DNA of 64,000 nt from Frederiksenia canicola (GCF_011455495.1 NZ_CP015029.1:648740-712739); one strand, 5' to 3'; positions 18,202-28,000 are shown, counted from the stretch's first letter. A program made the numbers and translations. The notes: a model not told the origin generated them from the letters alone.

Positions 18202-21200
18202 CTAAATAATTGCTAGCAACGCCTGTACAGGATGCTTCAACACGTGATGCGCCATTCGTTTTACTTGGCTTCGACAGGAGTAACCAGTGGCTAGGCAGCG
18301 GTTGAGATCTTTGCCTTGTAATTTTTTTTGCCACGATTGGGCGTAAATGGCTTTCGACATCGCTATGTGCTTGGTTTCGTGTCCAAATGTACCTGCCATT
18401 CCGCAGCAGCCCGTTGTTTCAAGGCTGAGTTGTTCGCCAAAGTGGGCGAAAATCTGCTGCCACTGTTTACTGCTGTTTGGCAAGGCGGTGGATTCGGTGC
18501 AATGGGAAAATAAGTGCCATGGCAAGCGGTCAGATTTTGCTGAAATTTTGCCATTCGCTAAGCGACCACTTTGCAATTGTTTCAACAACCATTCGTGTGC
18601 CAGAAGCACTTCAAATTCGCCCCGTTTTTCTTTTAAGATCGCTTTGTATTCTTCCCGATAAATCAAAGCCAATGCGGGATCGACCCCAACCATCGCAATC
18701 CCTAATTTCGCTACTCGGCTGAGGAAATTCGCTTGGTTTTGGGCAGTGCGGGCGAATCTTGCCAAAAAGCCTTTGACTTGTTGAGCTTTGCCACTTGGGT
18801 TAAACGGCAACACAATCGGTTTGAAACCAAGTTTTTGGCAGAGCTGCACAAAATCCGCTACCACTTTGGCATCGTAATAAGAGGTGAATGGATCTTGCAC
18901 CACAAAAATGCAATTTTCTGCCGAAATCTGACCGCTTGTAAGTTTTTGTTCAAGCTGATCGAGGCTGTCGCCTTGATAGCCGATTTCAACTAACTGTTGT
19001 TGCAACGTTGGCACTGACAGTGCGGGCAAATCGACCATGCCAATGGTTTTACTCGCTACCGTTTCGGCAATTTTATTGGCACTGAAGAAATTGAACAGTT
19101 TTGGGGCTTTTGCCATCAACGGTGCGACAAATTCCAAATTTGCCACCACGTGATCTTTCAGCGGACGGAAATAGCGTTGGTGATATACTGCATTAAATTG
19201 GGCGCGGAAGGTTGGCACATCAATTTTGATCGGGCATTGGCTGGCACAGGCTTTGCACGCCAAGCAAGTGTCCATTGCAGCTTTGACTTCATGAGAAAAA
19301 TCGTACTCACGGTGTTTTTGCCATTGGTTTCGCACTTTTTGGACAAATTCAACTAACTTGGCACTACTTGTGGTTTGGCGGAAAATCAGTTCATTCGGCG
19401 AAATATTCTGCTCGGTAAGCAATCGCAGCCATTCCCGCACTAATGCCGCTCGCCCTTTTGGTGAAAACAGGCGATTACCCGACACTTTCATTGACGGGCA
19501 CATTGTACTATGTACATCAAAATTGAAGCACAAGCCGTTGCCGTTGCAATTCATTGCTCCTTTGAAGCTTTCCCGCACTTGAATCGGAATTTGGCGGTCG
19601 AAATCGGCTCGCATTGTGGAATCAATGGCATAAAGTGACTGCTCACAATTTAAGGGGGTGCAGATTTTGCCGGGGTTTAAGCGGTTTTGCGGGTCAAAAA
19701 GCTGTTTGATATACCGCAGTTCACGCCACAAGGTTTCACCAAAGAACCGTTCACCATAGGCGGAACGCATTCCTTTGCCGTGTTCACCCCAAATCAAGCC
19801 GCCGTATTTAGCCGTGAGTTCGACCACTTGGTCGGAAATCTGTTTGAATTTTTGCACCTGCTCACGTTCGCATAAATCAAGAGCAGGGCGAACGTGCAGC
19901 ACGCCCGCATCCACGTGCCCGAACATCCCGTATTCTAAACCGTTGTCGTCTAATAATTGGCGGAATTCGGCAATGTAATCGGCGAGATTTTCAGGCGGCA
20001 CGCAGGTGTCTTCCACAAAGGCAATCGGTTTTGCCCAGCCTTTTGCGTTGCCGAGCAAGCCAACCGCTTTTTTCCGCATTGCGTAGATTTTTTCAATGGA
20101 ATCAAGATCATTGCAAATTTGATAGCCGATCAGACCGCTTGTCCCTTCGGCAATTTTGCGATCCAACGCTCCACAAAGATCGGCAACTCGCTGATCGTTT
20201 TCCGCTTGATCGTTCGAGGCATATTCCACAATGTTCAACCCGAGAATTTCTTCATTTTCTTCTTTTAAGAGATCGGAAACGGAATGCCACACAATATCTT
20301 GCTTCGCCAAATTCAGCACTTTGGAATCGACGGTTTCCACCGACAATGCATTGGCTTGCAACATAAATGGGGCAGAACGCAACGCCGCATCGAAGGAGTT
20401 ATATTTCACATTGATGAGCGTGCGATATTGCGGAATGGGCAGTAAGTTGAGAGTGGCTTCACAAATAAACGCGAGCGAGCCTTCGGAGCCTGTCAAAATA
20501 CGAGTGAGATTGAACGTGGTTTCATCGTGATTAAACACATTTTTCAGATCGTAGCCCGTCAAAAAGCGGTTGAGCTGTGGCAACTCCCGCAACACCGTTG
20601 GACGCAATTTACGGAAGCGTTCAAAAACTTCACAATGCAGCCGTTTGCCGTGAGCGGACAAATTCAAACGGTCTACATTTGCAAAAAAATCATCAGAACT
20701 GACCGCTTGCGTCTCTAAAATTTCGCCATTGATCAGCACCGATTTCAGCCCAAGCACGTGATCGGACGTTTTTCCGTATTGCAACGAACCTTGTCCAGAT
20801 GCATCGGTGTTGATCATTCCACCTAAGGTGGCTCGGTTGCTAGTCGAGAGTTCGGGCGAGAAAAACAGTCCGTATGGTTTGAGAAATTGATTCAGCTGAT
20901 CTTTCACCACGCCAGCTTGCACCCGAACCCAACGCTGTTCCACATTTAGCTCAAGAATTTGATTCAGATGGCGGGAGAGATCGACAATGATATTGTGATT
21001 TAACGATTGCCCATTAGTGCCAGTGCCACCACCCCGTGCAGTAAAAGTGAGTGATTGAAACGGTGGCTTCTGGGCGAGCTTGGTCAAAATCACCACATCC
21101 GCAATGGATTTCGGGAAAACAATCGCCTGTGGAATTTGTTGATAAACACTGTTGTCTGTCGCAAGGGTGAGTCGGTCGGCGTAGCTTGAAGCAATATCAC

Positions 21201-21285
21201 CGCTAAAATGCTGCTCTTGTAAGTCTGTGAGAAAGCGTTCAACGGTAGGATCAAGTTGAGGTGTGTTGGCTAAACGTGGAATCAT
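18202..21285 (-). CDS. ydiJ: FAD-linked and Fe-S oxidoreductase YdiJ (D-2-hydroxyacid dehydrogenase family)
   Basis: This large 1027-residue protein has three parts. The N-terminal FAD-binding PCMH domain carries TARGGGTGTNGQSL (about residue 82) and the FAD-oxidase C-terminal cap follows to about residue 480. Next is a ferredoxin-like 4Fe-4S segment with CLACKACASQCPIKID (about residue 660), and last a CCG-type cysteine-rich domain ending with TTGCCGMAGTFGHE. E. coli YdiJ is reported as a D-2-hydroxyglutarate dehydrogenase; the substrate here is inferred. The start was set at MIPRLANTPQ. The coding region contains several uptake sequences (near 18525, 18930, 20150 and 20700). It is the first gene of ydiJ-menI. 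Confidence 0.9.
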   Translation of the reverse strand: MIPRLANTPQLDPTVERFLTDLQEQHFSGDIASSYADRLTLATDNSVYQQIPQAIVFPKSIADVVILTKLAQKPPFQSLTFTARGGGTGTNGQSLNHNIIVDLSRHLNQILELNVEQRWVRVQAGVVKDQLNQFLKPYGLFFSPELSTSNRATLGGMINTDASGQGSLQYGKTSDHVLGLKSVLINGEILETQAVSSDDFFANVDRLNLSAHGKRLHCEVFERFRKLRPTVLRELPQLNRFLTGYDLKNVFNHDETTFNLTRILTGSEGSLAFICEATLNLLPIPQYRTLINVKYNSFDAALRSAPFMLQANALSVETVDSKVLNLAKQDIVWHSVSDLLKEENEEILGLNIVEYASNDQAENDQRVADLCGALDRKIAEGTSGLIGYQICNDLDSIEKIYAMRKKAVGLLGNAKGWAKPIAFVEDTCVPPENLADYIAEFRQLLDDNGLEYGMFGHVDAGVLHVRPALDLCEREQVQKFKQISDQVVELTAKYGGLIWGEHGKGMRSAYGERFFGETLWRELRYIKQLFDPQNRLNPGKICTPLNCEQSLYAIDSTMRADFDRQIPIQVRESFKGAMNCNGNGLCFNFDVHSTMCPSMKVSGNRLFSPKGRAALVREWLRLLTEQNISPNELIFRQTTSSAKLVEFVQKVRNQWQKHREYDFSHEVKAAMDTCLACKACASQCPIKIDVPTFRAQFNAVYHQRYFRPLKDHVVANLEFVAPLMAKAPKLFNFFSANKIAETVASKTIGMVDLPALSVPTLQQQLVEIGYQGDSLDQLEQKLTSGQISAENCIFVVQDPFTSYYDAKVVADFVQLCQKLGFKPIVLPFNPSGKAQQVKGFLARFARTAQNQANFLSRVAKLGIAMVGVDPALALIYREEYKAILKEKRGEFEVLLAHEWLLKQLQSGRLANGKISAKSDRLPWHLFSHCTESTALPNSSKQWQQIFAHFGEQLSLETTGCCGMAGTFGHETKHIAMSKAIYAQSWQKKLQGKDLNRCLATGYSCRSQVKRMAHHVLKHPVQALLAII

Positions 21286-21716
21286 AATTATAGGAATCTT
21301 CAAAAATAACTGGCGAAATAGTAACAAGATTTGCGGGCAGATTTAAGATTTTTGTACAGAAATTTTGGATTGTTAGATTTAATAGAAATATGTTTTATTC
21401 GTATTATTTATTTTTGAAGCATGATTCCTAATACATTTAGGAAATAAATGTTTATTGAAATGTTAAAAAAATTAATAATAAGATAATTGTCAGATTTTTT
21501 AACATTTTGGTTCAAAAAGTAGGCTTTTCTTAGGTTGCATTACACTTTTTTACAAAAGTTCAGTGTGCTTATGAATATTTTTTGATAGAATGGCTCAGAA
21601 TTCTAGACCTTCTTTAATCTTTTTAGGTTTAGAAGGATTTAACCTTAACATTAAATCGTGGTTTGATTGATGTTAAATATTTTTATCTCGTAAGACGATA
21701 ATATGAGGATATCAAA
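21286..21716 (+). promoter_or_regulatory. Divergent ydiJ/ompA upstream region with long AT-rich ompA leader
   Basis: No gene is seen in these 431 bases. It contains an inverted repeat TTCCTAA-N5-TTAGGAA (21425-21443), a likely ompA -10 near TAGAAT at 21586-21591, and a leader of about 120 bases. The leader has competing short pairings (CCTTCT with AGAAGG, AGGTT with AACCT) before the Shine-Dalgarno GAGGAT. A structured leader that controls ompA mRNA stability is plausible but not shown. Confidence 0.5.
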
Positions 21717-22814
21717 ATGAAAAAATCTTTAATTGCATTAGCAGTTTCTGGTTTCGCAATTGCTTCTGTTCAAGCAGCTCCACAAGCAAACACTTTCTAT
21801 GTTGGTGCTAAAGCAGGTTGGGCAACATTCCACAATGACATCAACCAGTTTGATTCTAAATACGCTGGTGATTCACGTTATGACCTTGCAGTAGGTGGAG
21901 GCTATGGTGTTAATCGTCACTCAGTAACTTACGGTGTATTTGGTGGTTATCAAATCATTGATAACTTAGCTGTTGAGTTAGGTTACGATTACTTTGGTCG
22001 TGTACGTGGCAACGAAAATGAATTCCGTGCATTCAAACACTCTGCTCATGGTACACATTTAAGTCTGAAGCCAAGTTATGAACTTGTTAAAGACTTAGAT
22101 GTTTATGGTAAGGTTGGAGCTGCATTAATTCGTAATGACTATAAATACTATAGTAAAACAAAAGAAACGAATAAATATCATAATTTAAAAACTTCTCTAC
22201 TTTTAGGTGCTGGTGTTGAATATGCGATTCTTCCTGAGTTAGCAGTACGTTTAGAATACCAATGGTTAAGCCGTATTGGTAATGAAGATAAAGCTTTTGC
22301 TAAAGGTGGTGTTCCAAATACAAATGAAAATTATAGCCCAGATTCACACTCTGTAGCTATCGGTTTGTCTTACCGCTTCGGTCAAGGTGCGGCGCCAGTT
22401 GCAGCTCCAGAAGTTGTTACTAAAAACTTCGCATTTAGCTCAGATGTATTGTTTGACTTCAACAAAGCAAACTTAAAATCATCAGCAGCTTCTGCGTTAG
22501 ATGCAGCTCACACCGAAATCAACGCATTAGGTTTAGCTAACCCAGCTGTGCAAGTTGCTGGTTACACTGACCGTATCGGTAGCGAAGCATACAACTTAAA
22601 ACTTTCTCAAAAACGTGCTGAAACTGTAGCTAACTACATCGTTTCTAAAGGCGTTAATCCAGCTAACGTAACTGCGGTAGGTTACGGTAAAGCTAACCCA
22701 GTAACTGGCAACACTTGTGATGCGGTTAAAGGTCGTAAAGCACTTATCGCTTGTTTAGCACCAGACCGTCGTGTTGAAATCCAAGTTCAAGGTTCTAAAG
22801 AAGTTGTTATGTAA
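21717..22814 (+). CDS. ompA: OmpA family outer-membrane porin (P5-like)
   Basis: This is a major outer-membrane protein that anchors to peptidoglycan. A 20-residue signal peptide (MKKSLIALAVSGFAIASVQA, cleaved before APQANTFYVG) leads into an eight-strand barrel of about 190 residues, with alternating aromatic strands such as YGVFGGYQIIDNLAVELGYD. The surface loops (for example NENEFRAFKHSAHG and YYSKTKETNKYH) are likely variable among strains. After an Ala/Pro linker, the OmpA_C domain carries FDFNKANLK and the peptidoglycan-binding motif GYTDRIGSEAYNLKLSQKRAE; a Cys pair (NTCDAVKGRKALIACL) follows. The length is 365 residues. Codon use is that of a highly expressed gene. A strong terminator follows. 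Confidence 0.95.
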   Translation: MKKSLIALAVSGFAIASVQAAPQANTFYVGAKAGWATFHNDINQFDSKYAGDSRYDLAVGGGYGVNRHSVTYGVFGGYQIIDNLAVELGYDYFGRVRGNENEFRAFKHSAHGTHLSLKPSYELVKDLDVYGKVGAALIRNDYKYYSKTKETNKYHNLKTSLLLGAGVEYAILPELAVRLEYQWLSRIGNEDKAFAKGGVPNTNENYSPDSHSVAIGLSYRFGQGAAPVAAPEVVTKNFAFSSDVLFDFNKANLKSSAASALDAAHTEINALGLANPAVQVAGYTDRIGSEAYNLKLSQKRAETVANYIVSKGVNPANVTAVGYGKANPVTGNTCDAVKGRKALIACLAPDRRVEIQVQGSKEVVM

Positions 22815-22844
22815 TTTCTTTAAGCTGACGGCTTAGAAATCATG

Positions 22845-22871
22845 AAATGCCCGCAATTGCGGGCATTTTTG
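22845..22871 (+). terminator. Rho-independent terminator of ompA
   Basis: A 24-base perfect palindrome (AAATGCCCGC, AATT loop, GCGGGCATTT) is followed by T residues. Confidence 0.92.
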
Positions 22872-22924
22872 TTTGTATAGTTGGAGTTTGCAAAAAATTG
22901 AGCGGAACTGACCGCTTGTGGTTA

Positions 22925-23371
22925 CTATTTTAATAATGCTTTTAGGTTTTCTTTCATTTTGTCCACTTGTTCCGCATAAATCTGTTTGTTCTCATACTCA
23001 TCAGCGAGATAGTGGATTGTTTCGGACAGTGTCATCTCCATTTTTGTGGCGAGTTTGGACAAACGAAGCCAACTGGAATAGTCAAGATCAATAGATTTTT
23101 TGCGAGTTGACTGTTTTTCCGCATTAAAAAAGCGTTTGCGTCTTGCTCGAATCGACTGACGCATTCTCCGCCGCTGATCAGAAGTCATTTCTTTTTTGAT
23201 CCACTGTTCAATCTCTTCAGGCGAATTCTGCAATGTAGTGAGCAGTTGTATTTTAAGCTCAATTAGGCTCGTTTCGTCATATTTAGTGACATTTTCACCT
23301 TCTCGATATTTTTTCAACAGATATTTCCATTTCCAATTGGCTTCTTGAACCTCTAATTTTTGGTATCGCAT
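22925..23371 (-). CDS. matP: Macrodomain Ter protein MatP
   Basis: MatP binds matS sites and condenses the Ter region of the chromosome, linking it to the divisome. The 148-residue protein matches E. coli MatP from its start (MRYQKLEVQEANWKWKYL) through the basic helix RARRKRFFNAEKQ. The ribbon-helix-helix segment TRKKSIDLDYSSWLRLSKLA comes next, followed by the C-terminal coiled coil (VDKMKENLKALLK). It lies between ompA and ycbZ, the same neighbourhood as in E. coli. An uptake sequence lies between its stop and the ompA terminator. No matS-like palindrome was noticed near it. Confidence 0.94.
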   Translation of the reverse strand: MRYQKLEVQEANWKWKYLLKKYREGENVTKYDETSLIELKIQLLTTLQNSPEEIEQWIKKEMTSDQRRRMRQSIRARRKRFFNAEKQSTRKKSIDLDYSSWLRLSKLATKMEMTLSETIHYLADEYENKQIYAEQVDKMKENLKALLK

Positions 23372-23458
23372 TTTTCTCTCCCAATTTATTGTAGAGTATA
23401 GCCCAATCTATTTTGCCATTAAATATGTACTTCAAATTTTAACCTTTGTCGCTTGTGC

Positions 23459-23464
23459 TATAAT
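23459..23464 (+). promoter_or_regulatory. Likely -10 element for ycbZ
   Basis: A perfect TATAAT lies 30 bases before the GTG start of ycbZ. No clear -35 box is visible at the standard distance. Confidence 0.4.
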
Positions 23465-23493
23465 GTTGAAAATTTTTATTTTGAGATAATTTT

Positions 23494-25116
23494 GTGCAAC
23501 TTTCCCCCATTGAATGGCAATCTTTAACGATTGAATATGCTTTTTCACAGTCTTTAGAATCTGTGCGATTTTTGGATTTCCAATCAAAAGCGAAGCAAGC
23601 AATTCAGCAACTTATTCAAGCTGATTTTGGTGCAGCACTGATCTTAAAAAGTGAAACATTACCCGCGTTTTTTAGTGAGATAACCGCTTTTTTCTCGGAG
23701 CAGGAGGCTCATTATGTGCTTAAAACGGAGTTTAACTATAAAAGCTTATTTGGTCATGCTATCTATTTAGAGCTGCAAGCTAAAGTTGAAACCGTATTTG
23801 GTGCAGTGCATCAAGCAGACAATGGCGTGTTAATTTTAAACTTAAATGCGTTACTTACAGATTTAAGCCAATGGGATAAATTAAAACAAGCCCTATTATT
23901 TCAGCAATATGAAATGCCTTGTTCACCAAACTTTCCACAACAACTACCGCTTATTCAAACTCAGTTTAAATTAGTGTTACTGGGATCTCGTGATGAGATT
24001 GCAACATTATTTGCCTATGATGATTCACTTTATCAATTCTGTCAGTATGCGGAGATTGACTCTTATTTAACATTAGATGAAAAGAATATAAAAAAATGGG
24101 GTAACTATATTCAAACATCATCTAAAAAAATGGCGAATAAATTATTTTCTTCAAATGGATTAAATCAATTATTACAGCAATATATTCGTGAAAGTGAAAA
24201 TCAAAAATTAATTTCAATTTCGCCGAGTTTATTAAATAAATATTTATCTGGACTTTCTCAATATTATGCAAATCAAACAGAGTTCGATGATATTCAATGC
24301 TATTTTGAAATGTTAGAAAAACAGTCTGCAGTATTAAATCAATTTGTTTTAGATGATATTTTGTCTAATCAACTCTATATTGCCACGGAAGATGAGGAAA
24401 TTGGCCAGATCAATGGATTATCTATTGTTGAGTTTGATGGCGTACCATACGCATTTGGTGAGCCATTACGGATAAGTTGTAATGTGCAATATGGTGAAGG
24501 GGAGATTCATGATATTGAGCGTAAAGTTGAATTGGGGGGAAATATTCACTCGAAGGGAATTTTGCTTGCTCAATCATGTTTAGCTAATTTATTAGAGTTG
24601 CCAACGCAATTGCCATTTTCTGCAAACCTTGCCTTTGAGCAATCTTACGGTGAAATTGATGGAGACAGCTCGTCTTTGGCAATTTTCTGCGTGCTTATGA
24701 GTGCCTTAACTAAATTAGCATTGCCTCAATCAATTGCTGTGACAGGTGCAATTGACCAATTTGGTAATGTGCTGAGTGTTGGTGGTGTAAACCAAAAAAT
24801 TGAAGGGTTCTTCAACGTTTGCCAAATGCGAGGCTTAACAGGAAAGCAAGGTGTAATAATTCCAGCAGTTTGTCTATCACATTTAAGTTTGAAACCAGAA
24901 GTGCTAAAAGCGATAAAAACAAAACAGTTTCATATTTATGCGGTAGCGGATGTATTTGATGCGTTACAAATTTTGCTTAATCATGTCTTTTATGATGAAG
25001 ATTTAGCAGAAAAGGCTGACAAAGAATCGCTATACAGCTTGGTTCACAAAGGGATTAGGAGCGAAGACACAAGCGGTTCGTTATGGCAAAAAATTTGCAA
25101 AAGGCTGTTCTACTGA
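23494..25116 (+). CDS. ycbZ: Lon-protease family protein YcbZ (LonB-like)
   Basis: The C-terminal third is a Lon-type proteolytic domain. It has a Ser-Lys dyad: Ser in EIDGDSSSLA (about residue 388) and Lys in GGVNQKIEGFF (about residue 431). The N-terminal 340 residues are AT-rich and hard to place, and no Walker A motif is visible. It therefore resembles E. coli YcbZ (586 residues), a Lon homologue without a canonical ATPase, rather than true LonB. The start is GTG at 23494, because the family-like N-terminus begins there and no upstream ATG is in frame. It is followed by fabA, as in E. coli. An uptake sequence lies near its 3' end (about 25068). Confidence 0.83.
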   Translation: MQLSPIEWQSLTIEYAFSQSLESVRFLDFQSKAKQAIQQLIQADFGAALILKSETLPAFFSEITAFFSEQEAHYVLKTEFNYKSLFGHAIYLELQAKVETVFGAVHQADNGVLILNLNALLTDLSQWDKLKQALLFQQYEMPCSPNFPQQLPLIQTQFKLVLLGSRDEIATLFAYDDSLYQFCQYAEIDSYLTLDEKNIKKWGNYIQTSSKKMANKLFSSNGLNQLLQQYIRESENQKLISISPSLLNKYLSGLSQYYANQTEFDDIQCYFEMLEKQSAVLNQFVLDDILSNQLYIATEDEEIGQINGLSIVEFDGVPYAFGEPLRISCNVQYGEGEIHDIERKVELGGNIHSKGILLAQSCLANLLELPTQLPFSANLAFEQSYGEIDGDSSSLAIFCVLMSALTKLALPQSIAVTGAIDQFGNVLSVGGVNQKIEGFFNVCQMRGLTGKQGVIIPAVCLSHLSLKPEVLKAIKTKQFHIYAVADVFDALQILLNHVFYDEDLAEKADKESLYSLVHKGIRSEDTSGSLWQKICKRLFY

Positions 25117-25226
25117 TCCGACAAGTCAGCGTACAACTGTTCGCTATTTAAAAAGTCTGATACTATGCCATCTCACTAAAGCCTTTAGCATATAAAAGAC
25201 TTTTATCCATTTTTACAGGAAAAATA

Positions 25227-25757
25227 ATGAACAACTGTACACCTAACATCAAATCGAGCTATGACTATGAAGATTTACTTGCTTCTGGCCGTGGTGAACT
25301 CTTCGGAAAAGAAGGCCCTCAATTGCCCGCCCCTATCATGTTGATGATGGATAGAATCACAAAAATGAGCCAAACAGATGGCTTATTTGAAAAAGGTTAT
25401 ATCGAAGCAGAGTTAGACATTCACAAAGATCTCTTTTTCTTTGACTGCCACTTTATTGGCGATCCTGTTATGCCTGGTTGCTTAGGCTTAGATGCTATGT
25501 GGCAATTAGTTGGATTTTATCTTGGCTGGATTGGTGGAAAAGGCAAAGGTAGAGCACTAGGTGTTGGTGAAGTTAAGTTTACGGGGCAAGTGCTACCGTC
25601 GGCTAAAAAAGTGGTTTACCGCATTCACATGAAACGAGTCATCAATCGTAAATTAGTCATGGGAGTTGCTGACGGAGAAGTAGAAGTTGATGGCCGAGTT
25701 ATTTATACCGCAACTGATCTCAAAGTCGGTTTATTCCAAGATACCACATCTTTCTAA
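25227..25757 (+). CDS. fabA: 3-hydroxydecanoyl-[ACP] dehydratase/isomerase FabA
   Basis: FabA dehydrates 3-hydroxyacyl-ACP and isomerises trans-2- to cis-3-decenoyl-ACP, starting unsaturated fatty acid synthesis. The 176-residue hotdog protein has the catalytic His in [13 protein letters not shown] (about residue 75) and the Asp in [10 protein letters not shown]. It ends with the conserved [14 protein letters not shown]. An AGGAAAAA Shine-Dalgarno precedes the ATG. The stop is directly followed by the CRP-S site of the com operon. Confidence 0.96.
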   Translation: MNNCTPNIKSSYDYEDLLASGRGELFGKEGPQLPAPIMLMMDRITKMSQTDGLFEKGYIEAELDIHKDLFFFDCHFIGDPVMPGCLGLDAMWQLVGFYLGWIGGKGKGRALGVGEVKFTGQVLPSAKKVVYRIHMKRVINRKLVMGVADGEVEVDGRVIYTATDLKVGLFQDTTSF

Positions 25758-25779
25758 TTTTTCGATCTGTGTCGCAAAA
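25758..25779 (+). promoter_or_regulatory. CRP-S site of the comNOPQ operon
   Basis: A 22-base site has left half TTTTTCGA, a 6-base spacer and right half TCGCAAAA. The Pasteurellaceae CRP-S consensus has TTTTGCGA and TCGCAAAA, so only one position departs. Such sites need both CRP and Sxy/TfoX and mark the competence regulon. It ends 68 bases before comN. Confidence 0.88.
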
Positions 25780-25847
25780 ATCATATTAGTTGATTTACAA
25801 ACCTTATCTAAACTTTAATATCTTCCCCATTGGTATGGGGAAGAATA

Positions 25848-26360
25848 ATGTATCGAGCTATTACTCTTATTAATTTATTAATTACGTTAGCAATAATAGC
25901 GATTACTTTTTCTTTCTTTTCGCCTTCCCTTTATCAAATTCAAGAGCCCATTCTACTGAATAATGAAATAGATAAAATTAAAGCATTTATTTATCAGATT
26001 CAAACGCAAGCACGTTACCATAAGCAACATTATTCTGTCAGCATCAGTCAAAATAATGCAAATTGGTGCATGATTGCAATTGCAAAAAATAATCGAAAAG
26101 AGACCGCTTGTAATTGCCTAATGCTGAAGAGTTGTAACATTACCGATAGATATTATGTGTACCAGCCTATTTCACATAAAGTTAAATTAAAAAGTAATAG
26201 TTTATATCCTAAAGTTTTTATGAATATTGATGGTGTGACTGGTCGATTAGAAACTGTCTGTTTAGGCGTTAATCTAAATGAATCACATCGGGTCATACAA
26301 TTTGATTCAAGTGGAGTCATTAATGTGGCACAACAAAATAAACGAACTAAATGCCGTTAG
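25848..26360 (+). CDS. comN: Competence pilin-like protein ComN
   Basis: This is the first of four small membrane-anchored genes placed between a CRP-S site and recC, the arrangement of comNOPQ-recC in Haemophilus influenzae. The 170-residue protein has one N-terminal hydrophobic helix (residues 5-28, AITLINLLITLAIIAITF) and a soluble remainder with several Cys residues (for example ETACNCLMLKSC). This is the layout of minor pseudopilins that prime the DNA-uptake pilus. The start at 25848 follows GGGGAAG with good spacing. A small hairpin (CCCCAT, ATGGGG) just precedes it. Sequence similarity in the family is weak, so the assignment rests on context. Confidence 0.75.
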   Translation: MYRAITLINLLITLAIIAITFSFFSPSLYQIQEPILLNNEIDKIKAFIYQIQTQARYHKQHYSVSISQNNANWCMIAIAKNNRKETACNCLMLKSCNITDRYYVYQPISHKVKLKSNSLYPKVFMNIDGVTGRLETVCLGVNLNESHRVIQFDSSGVINVAQQNKRTKCR

Positions 26361-27024
26361 AATAAATCAAGGGTTTTTATTAATTGAACTATTACTTTCA
26401 TTATCACTTGGTACTTTTCTGTTGATTATCTTTTTTCAGTTTTATACAAATACAATGTTGTCTCAAAACAAACAGAGAGAGTTGATTAATTTACAGCAAA
26501 ATAGCCATCAAATATTGCATTATATGCAGCAGCATATACAACATATTGGCTATCAAGGTAGTAATCGTGAAAATAGTAATCTGTCATTATTTCAACTAAA
26601 TGGCAGGAATTACCAATTGATTAATCCACAATGTTTTGTGTTCTTTTATGACTTGAATGGTGATGGTTGTGTTGGTAGCCGTAATAAAAAACAGCAGTGT
26701 GAAATAAACCAATTCAATAATACAAAAGAGGTGAATAAAGAAATTTTTGGATTTGCCATAAAAAATAATAATTTATATATTTTTGATGATGGTGACTTTA
26801 ATGCCTGCTATAAAAATCAATGTCAGAACTGGGCAAGTGGTTGTTCAGAGAATAGATGGGGCAATGTTTCAGAACTTTCTGATTATAAAGTAGAGCGACT
26901 TCATTTTAGTTGGGAGAAAGAGGGAGTACTATTAAAAATTGAATTAACCTTATCATCAATTATATTTTCAGAGTTGAAATATACTGCGATAGCATATAGC
27001 TATTTGCTAAATGGGATTAAGTGA
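26323..27024 (+). CDS. comO: Competence minor pilin ComO (prepilin-type N-terminus)
   Basis: The 233-residue protein has a clear prepilin peptidase site, NQG followed by FLLIELLLSLSLG, about residue 17, and a hydrophobic helix after it. It also carries a DLNGDGC segment and several Cys residues. These traits fit PilW/ComO-like minor pilins of the type IV pilus used in DNA uptake. The start at 26323 is preceded by GTGGAG and gives a short basic leader; it lies inside the last 38 bases of comN. The gene shares one base with comP (TGATG). Confidence 0.78.
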   Translation: MWHNKINELNAVRINQGFLLIELLLSLSLGTFLLIIFFQFYTNTMLSQNKQRELINLQQNSHQILHYMQQHIQHIGYQGSNRENSNLSLFQLNGRNYQLINPQCFVFFYDLNGDGCVGSRNKKQQCEINQFNNTKEVNKEIFGFAIKNNNLYIFDDGDFNACYKNQCQNWASGCSENRWGNVSELSDYKVERLHFSWEKEGVLLKIELTLSSIIFSELKYTAIAYSYLLNGIK

Positions 27025-27677
27025 TGAATAGATTAAAAAAAGGTAGTGTATTATTAGTGTCACTCAGTATATTGATAGGACTGTTAGCCATCTTCTTTTT
27101 AGCTAAAGAAGAACTTTTTGTGTTATACAGAAATACGCAGGGGTATCAGTATAATTATCTTTCAGATAAGATTTTTCTAATTCATCATCTGAGAGAAAAT
27201 GTTGAGAAAACTTGTCAGAAAGAGAAAAAAGAACAGATTTCCTATTCTTACAATAGCTTGCGATATAAATTTAATTGTGAGTTTCAGTCTATCTTTAAGA
27301 AACCGAAACCAACAAAAGAAAAATATATTCAGTTTACGCATCTTGATGACATTTTAAACGTGTCTCATTATATGGAAAAAATATATAGAATTCATTCCTT
27401 ATCAGAATTGCCAAAGAGTTCAGAAAGTAATCCTCAAGTTGTTATTGCATTAAATGATATTGATGGTGCATTGCAAGAAAACTTCTATGGAATAATAATT
27501 ACAGATTATTATTTTGATGTGAGAGGGAAGTATAAAATATTTGGAGCGTTGTATTCATCATTTAATAATCAAAGAGAAGAGCGTAATTTAACCTATCGTC
27601 GAAAAGTAATTGATAATATTGAACAACAATTTTCTCATTGGGAATATTTAGAAAACTCAAGGCATTTATTAGAATAA
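27024..27677 (+). CDS. comP: Competence pilus assembly protein ComP (PilX-like)
   Basis: The 217-residue protein begins MNRLKKGSVLLVSLSILIGLLAIFF: a basic leader and one hydrophobic helix, as in PilX-type minor pilins that keep a Gly near the cleavage point (KKG/SVLLVSL). The rest is AT-rich and lysine-rich, with no recognised domain. Its ATG overlaps the comO stop. Function is assigned from position in the com cluster and topology. Confidence 0.72.
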   Translation: MNRLKKGSVLLVSLSILIGLLAIFFLAKEELFVLYRNTQGYQYNYLSDKIFLIHHLRENVEKTCQKEKKEQISYSYNSLRYKFNCEFQSIFKKPKPTKEKYIQFTHLDDILNVSHYMEKIYRIHSLSELPKSSESNPQVVIALNDIDGALQENFYGIIITDYYFDVRGKYKIFGALYSSFNNQREERNLTYRRKVIDNIEQQFSHWEYLENSRHLLE

Positions 27678-27678
27678 T

Positions 27679-27975
27679 ATGAAACAGTATTTTAGAGCGG
27701 AGAGTTACATCACGTTATTAGTGGCGATCAGTTTATTTGCAATAATTTTTTTAGTTTATAGTCAGTGGCAAACACAACAACATCATCGAGCTCATTTTTT
27801 GTATCAACAGCAGCAAGCTCTCCAGATTGCAGATAATCAACTTGCACTACTGTTGGCTGGGCAAAGCTGCAAGCGGTCAGTTTCTCAAAATAATTTGCAA
27901 TTCTTTATTGAATGTAATGATAAACAACTTAAGATTCGCTTTCCACTTGGCGAAATAAATATTGCAAATCCTTAG
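27679..27975 (+). CDS. comQ: Competence pilin-like protein ComQ
   Basis: A 98-residue protein with an N-terminal helix, ESYITLLVAISLFAIIF, then a coiled-looking Gln/His-rich stretch (WQTQQHHRAHFLYQQQQAL) and two Cys residues. It starts one base after the comP stop. It is the fourth gene of the com cluster. An uptake sequence (GCAAGCGGTCAG at about 27869) lies within it and encodes KRSV. Confidence 0.68.
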   Translation: MKQYFRAESYITLLVAISLFAIIFLVYSQWQTQQHHRAHFLYQQQQALQIADNQLALLLAGQSCKRSVSQNNLQFFIECNDKQLKIRFPLGEINIANP

Positions 27976-28000
27976 CTAATTTGAGTTTAACGCAGTAAAA

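Noticed and set aside
18328..20718. Several plus-strand reading frames of 60-110 codons opposite ydiJ
   Set aside because: They are shadows of a long, well-supported gene on the other strand and lack ribosome sites.
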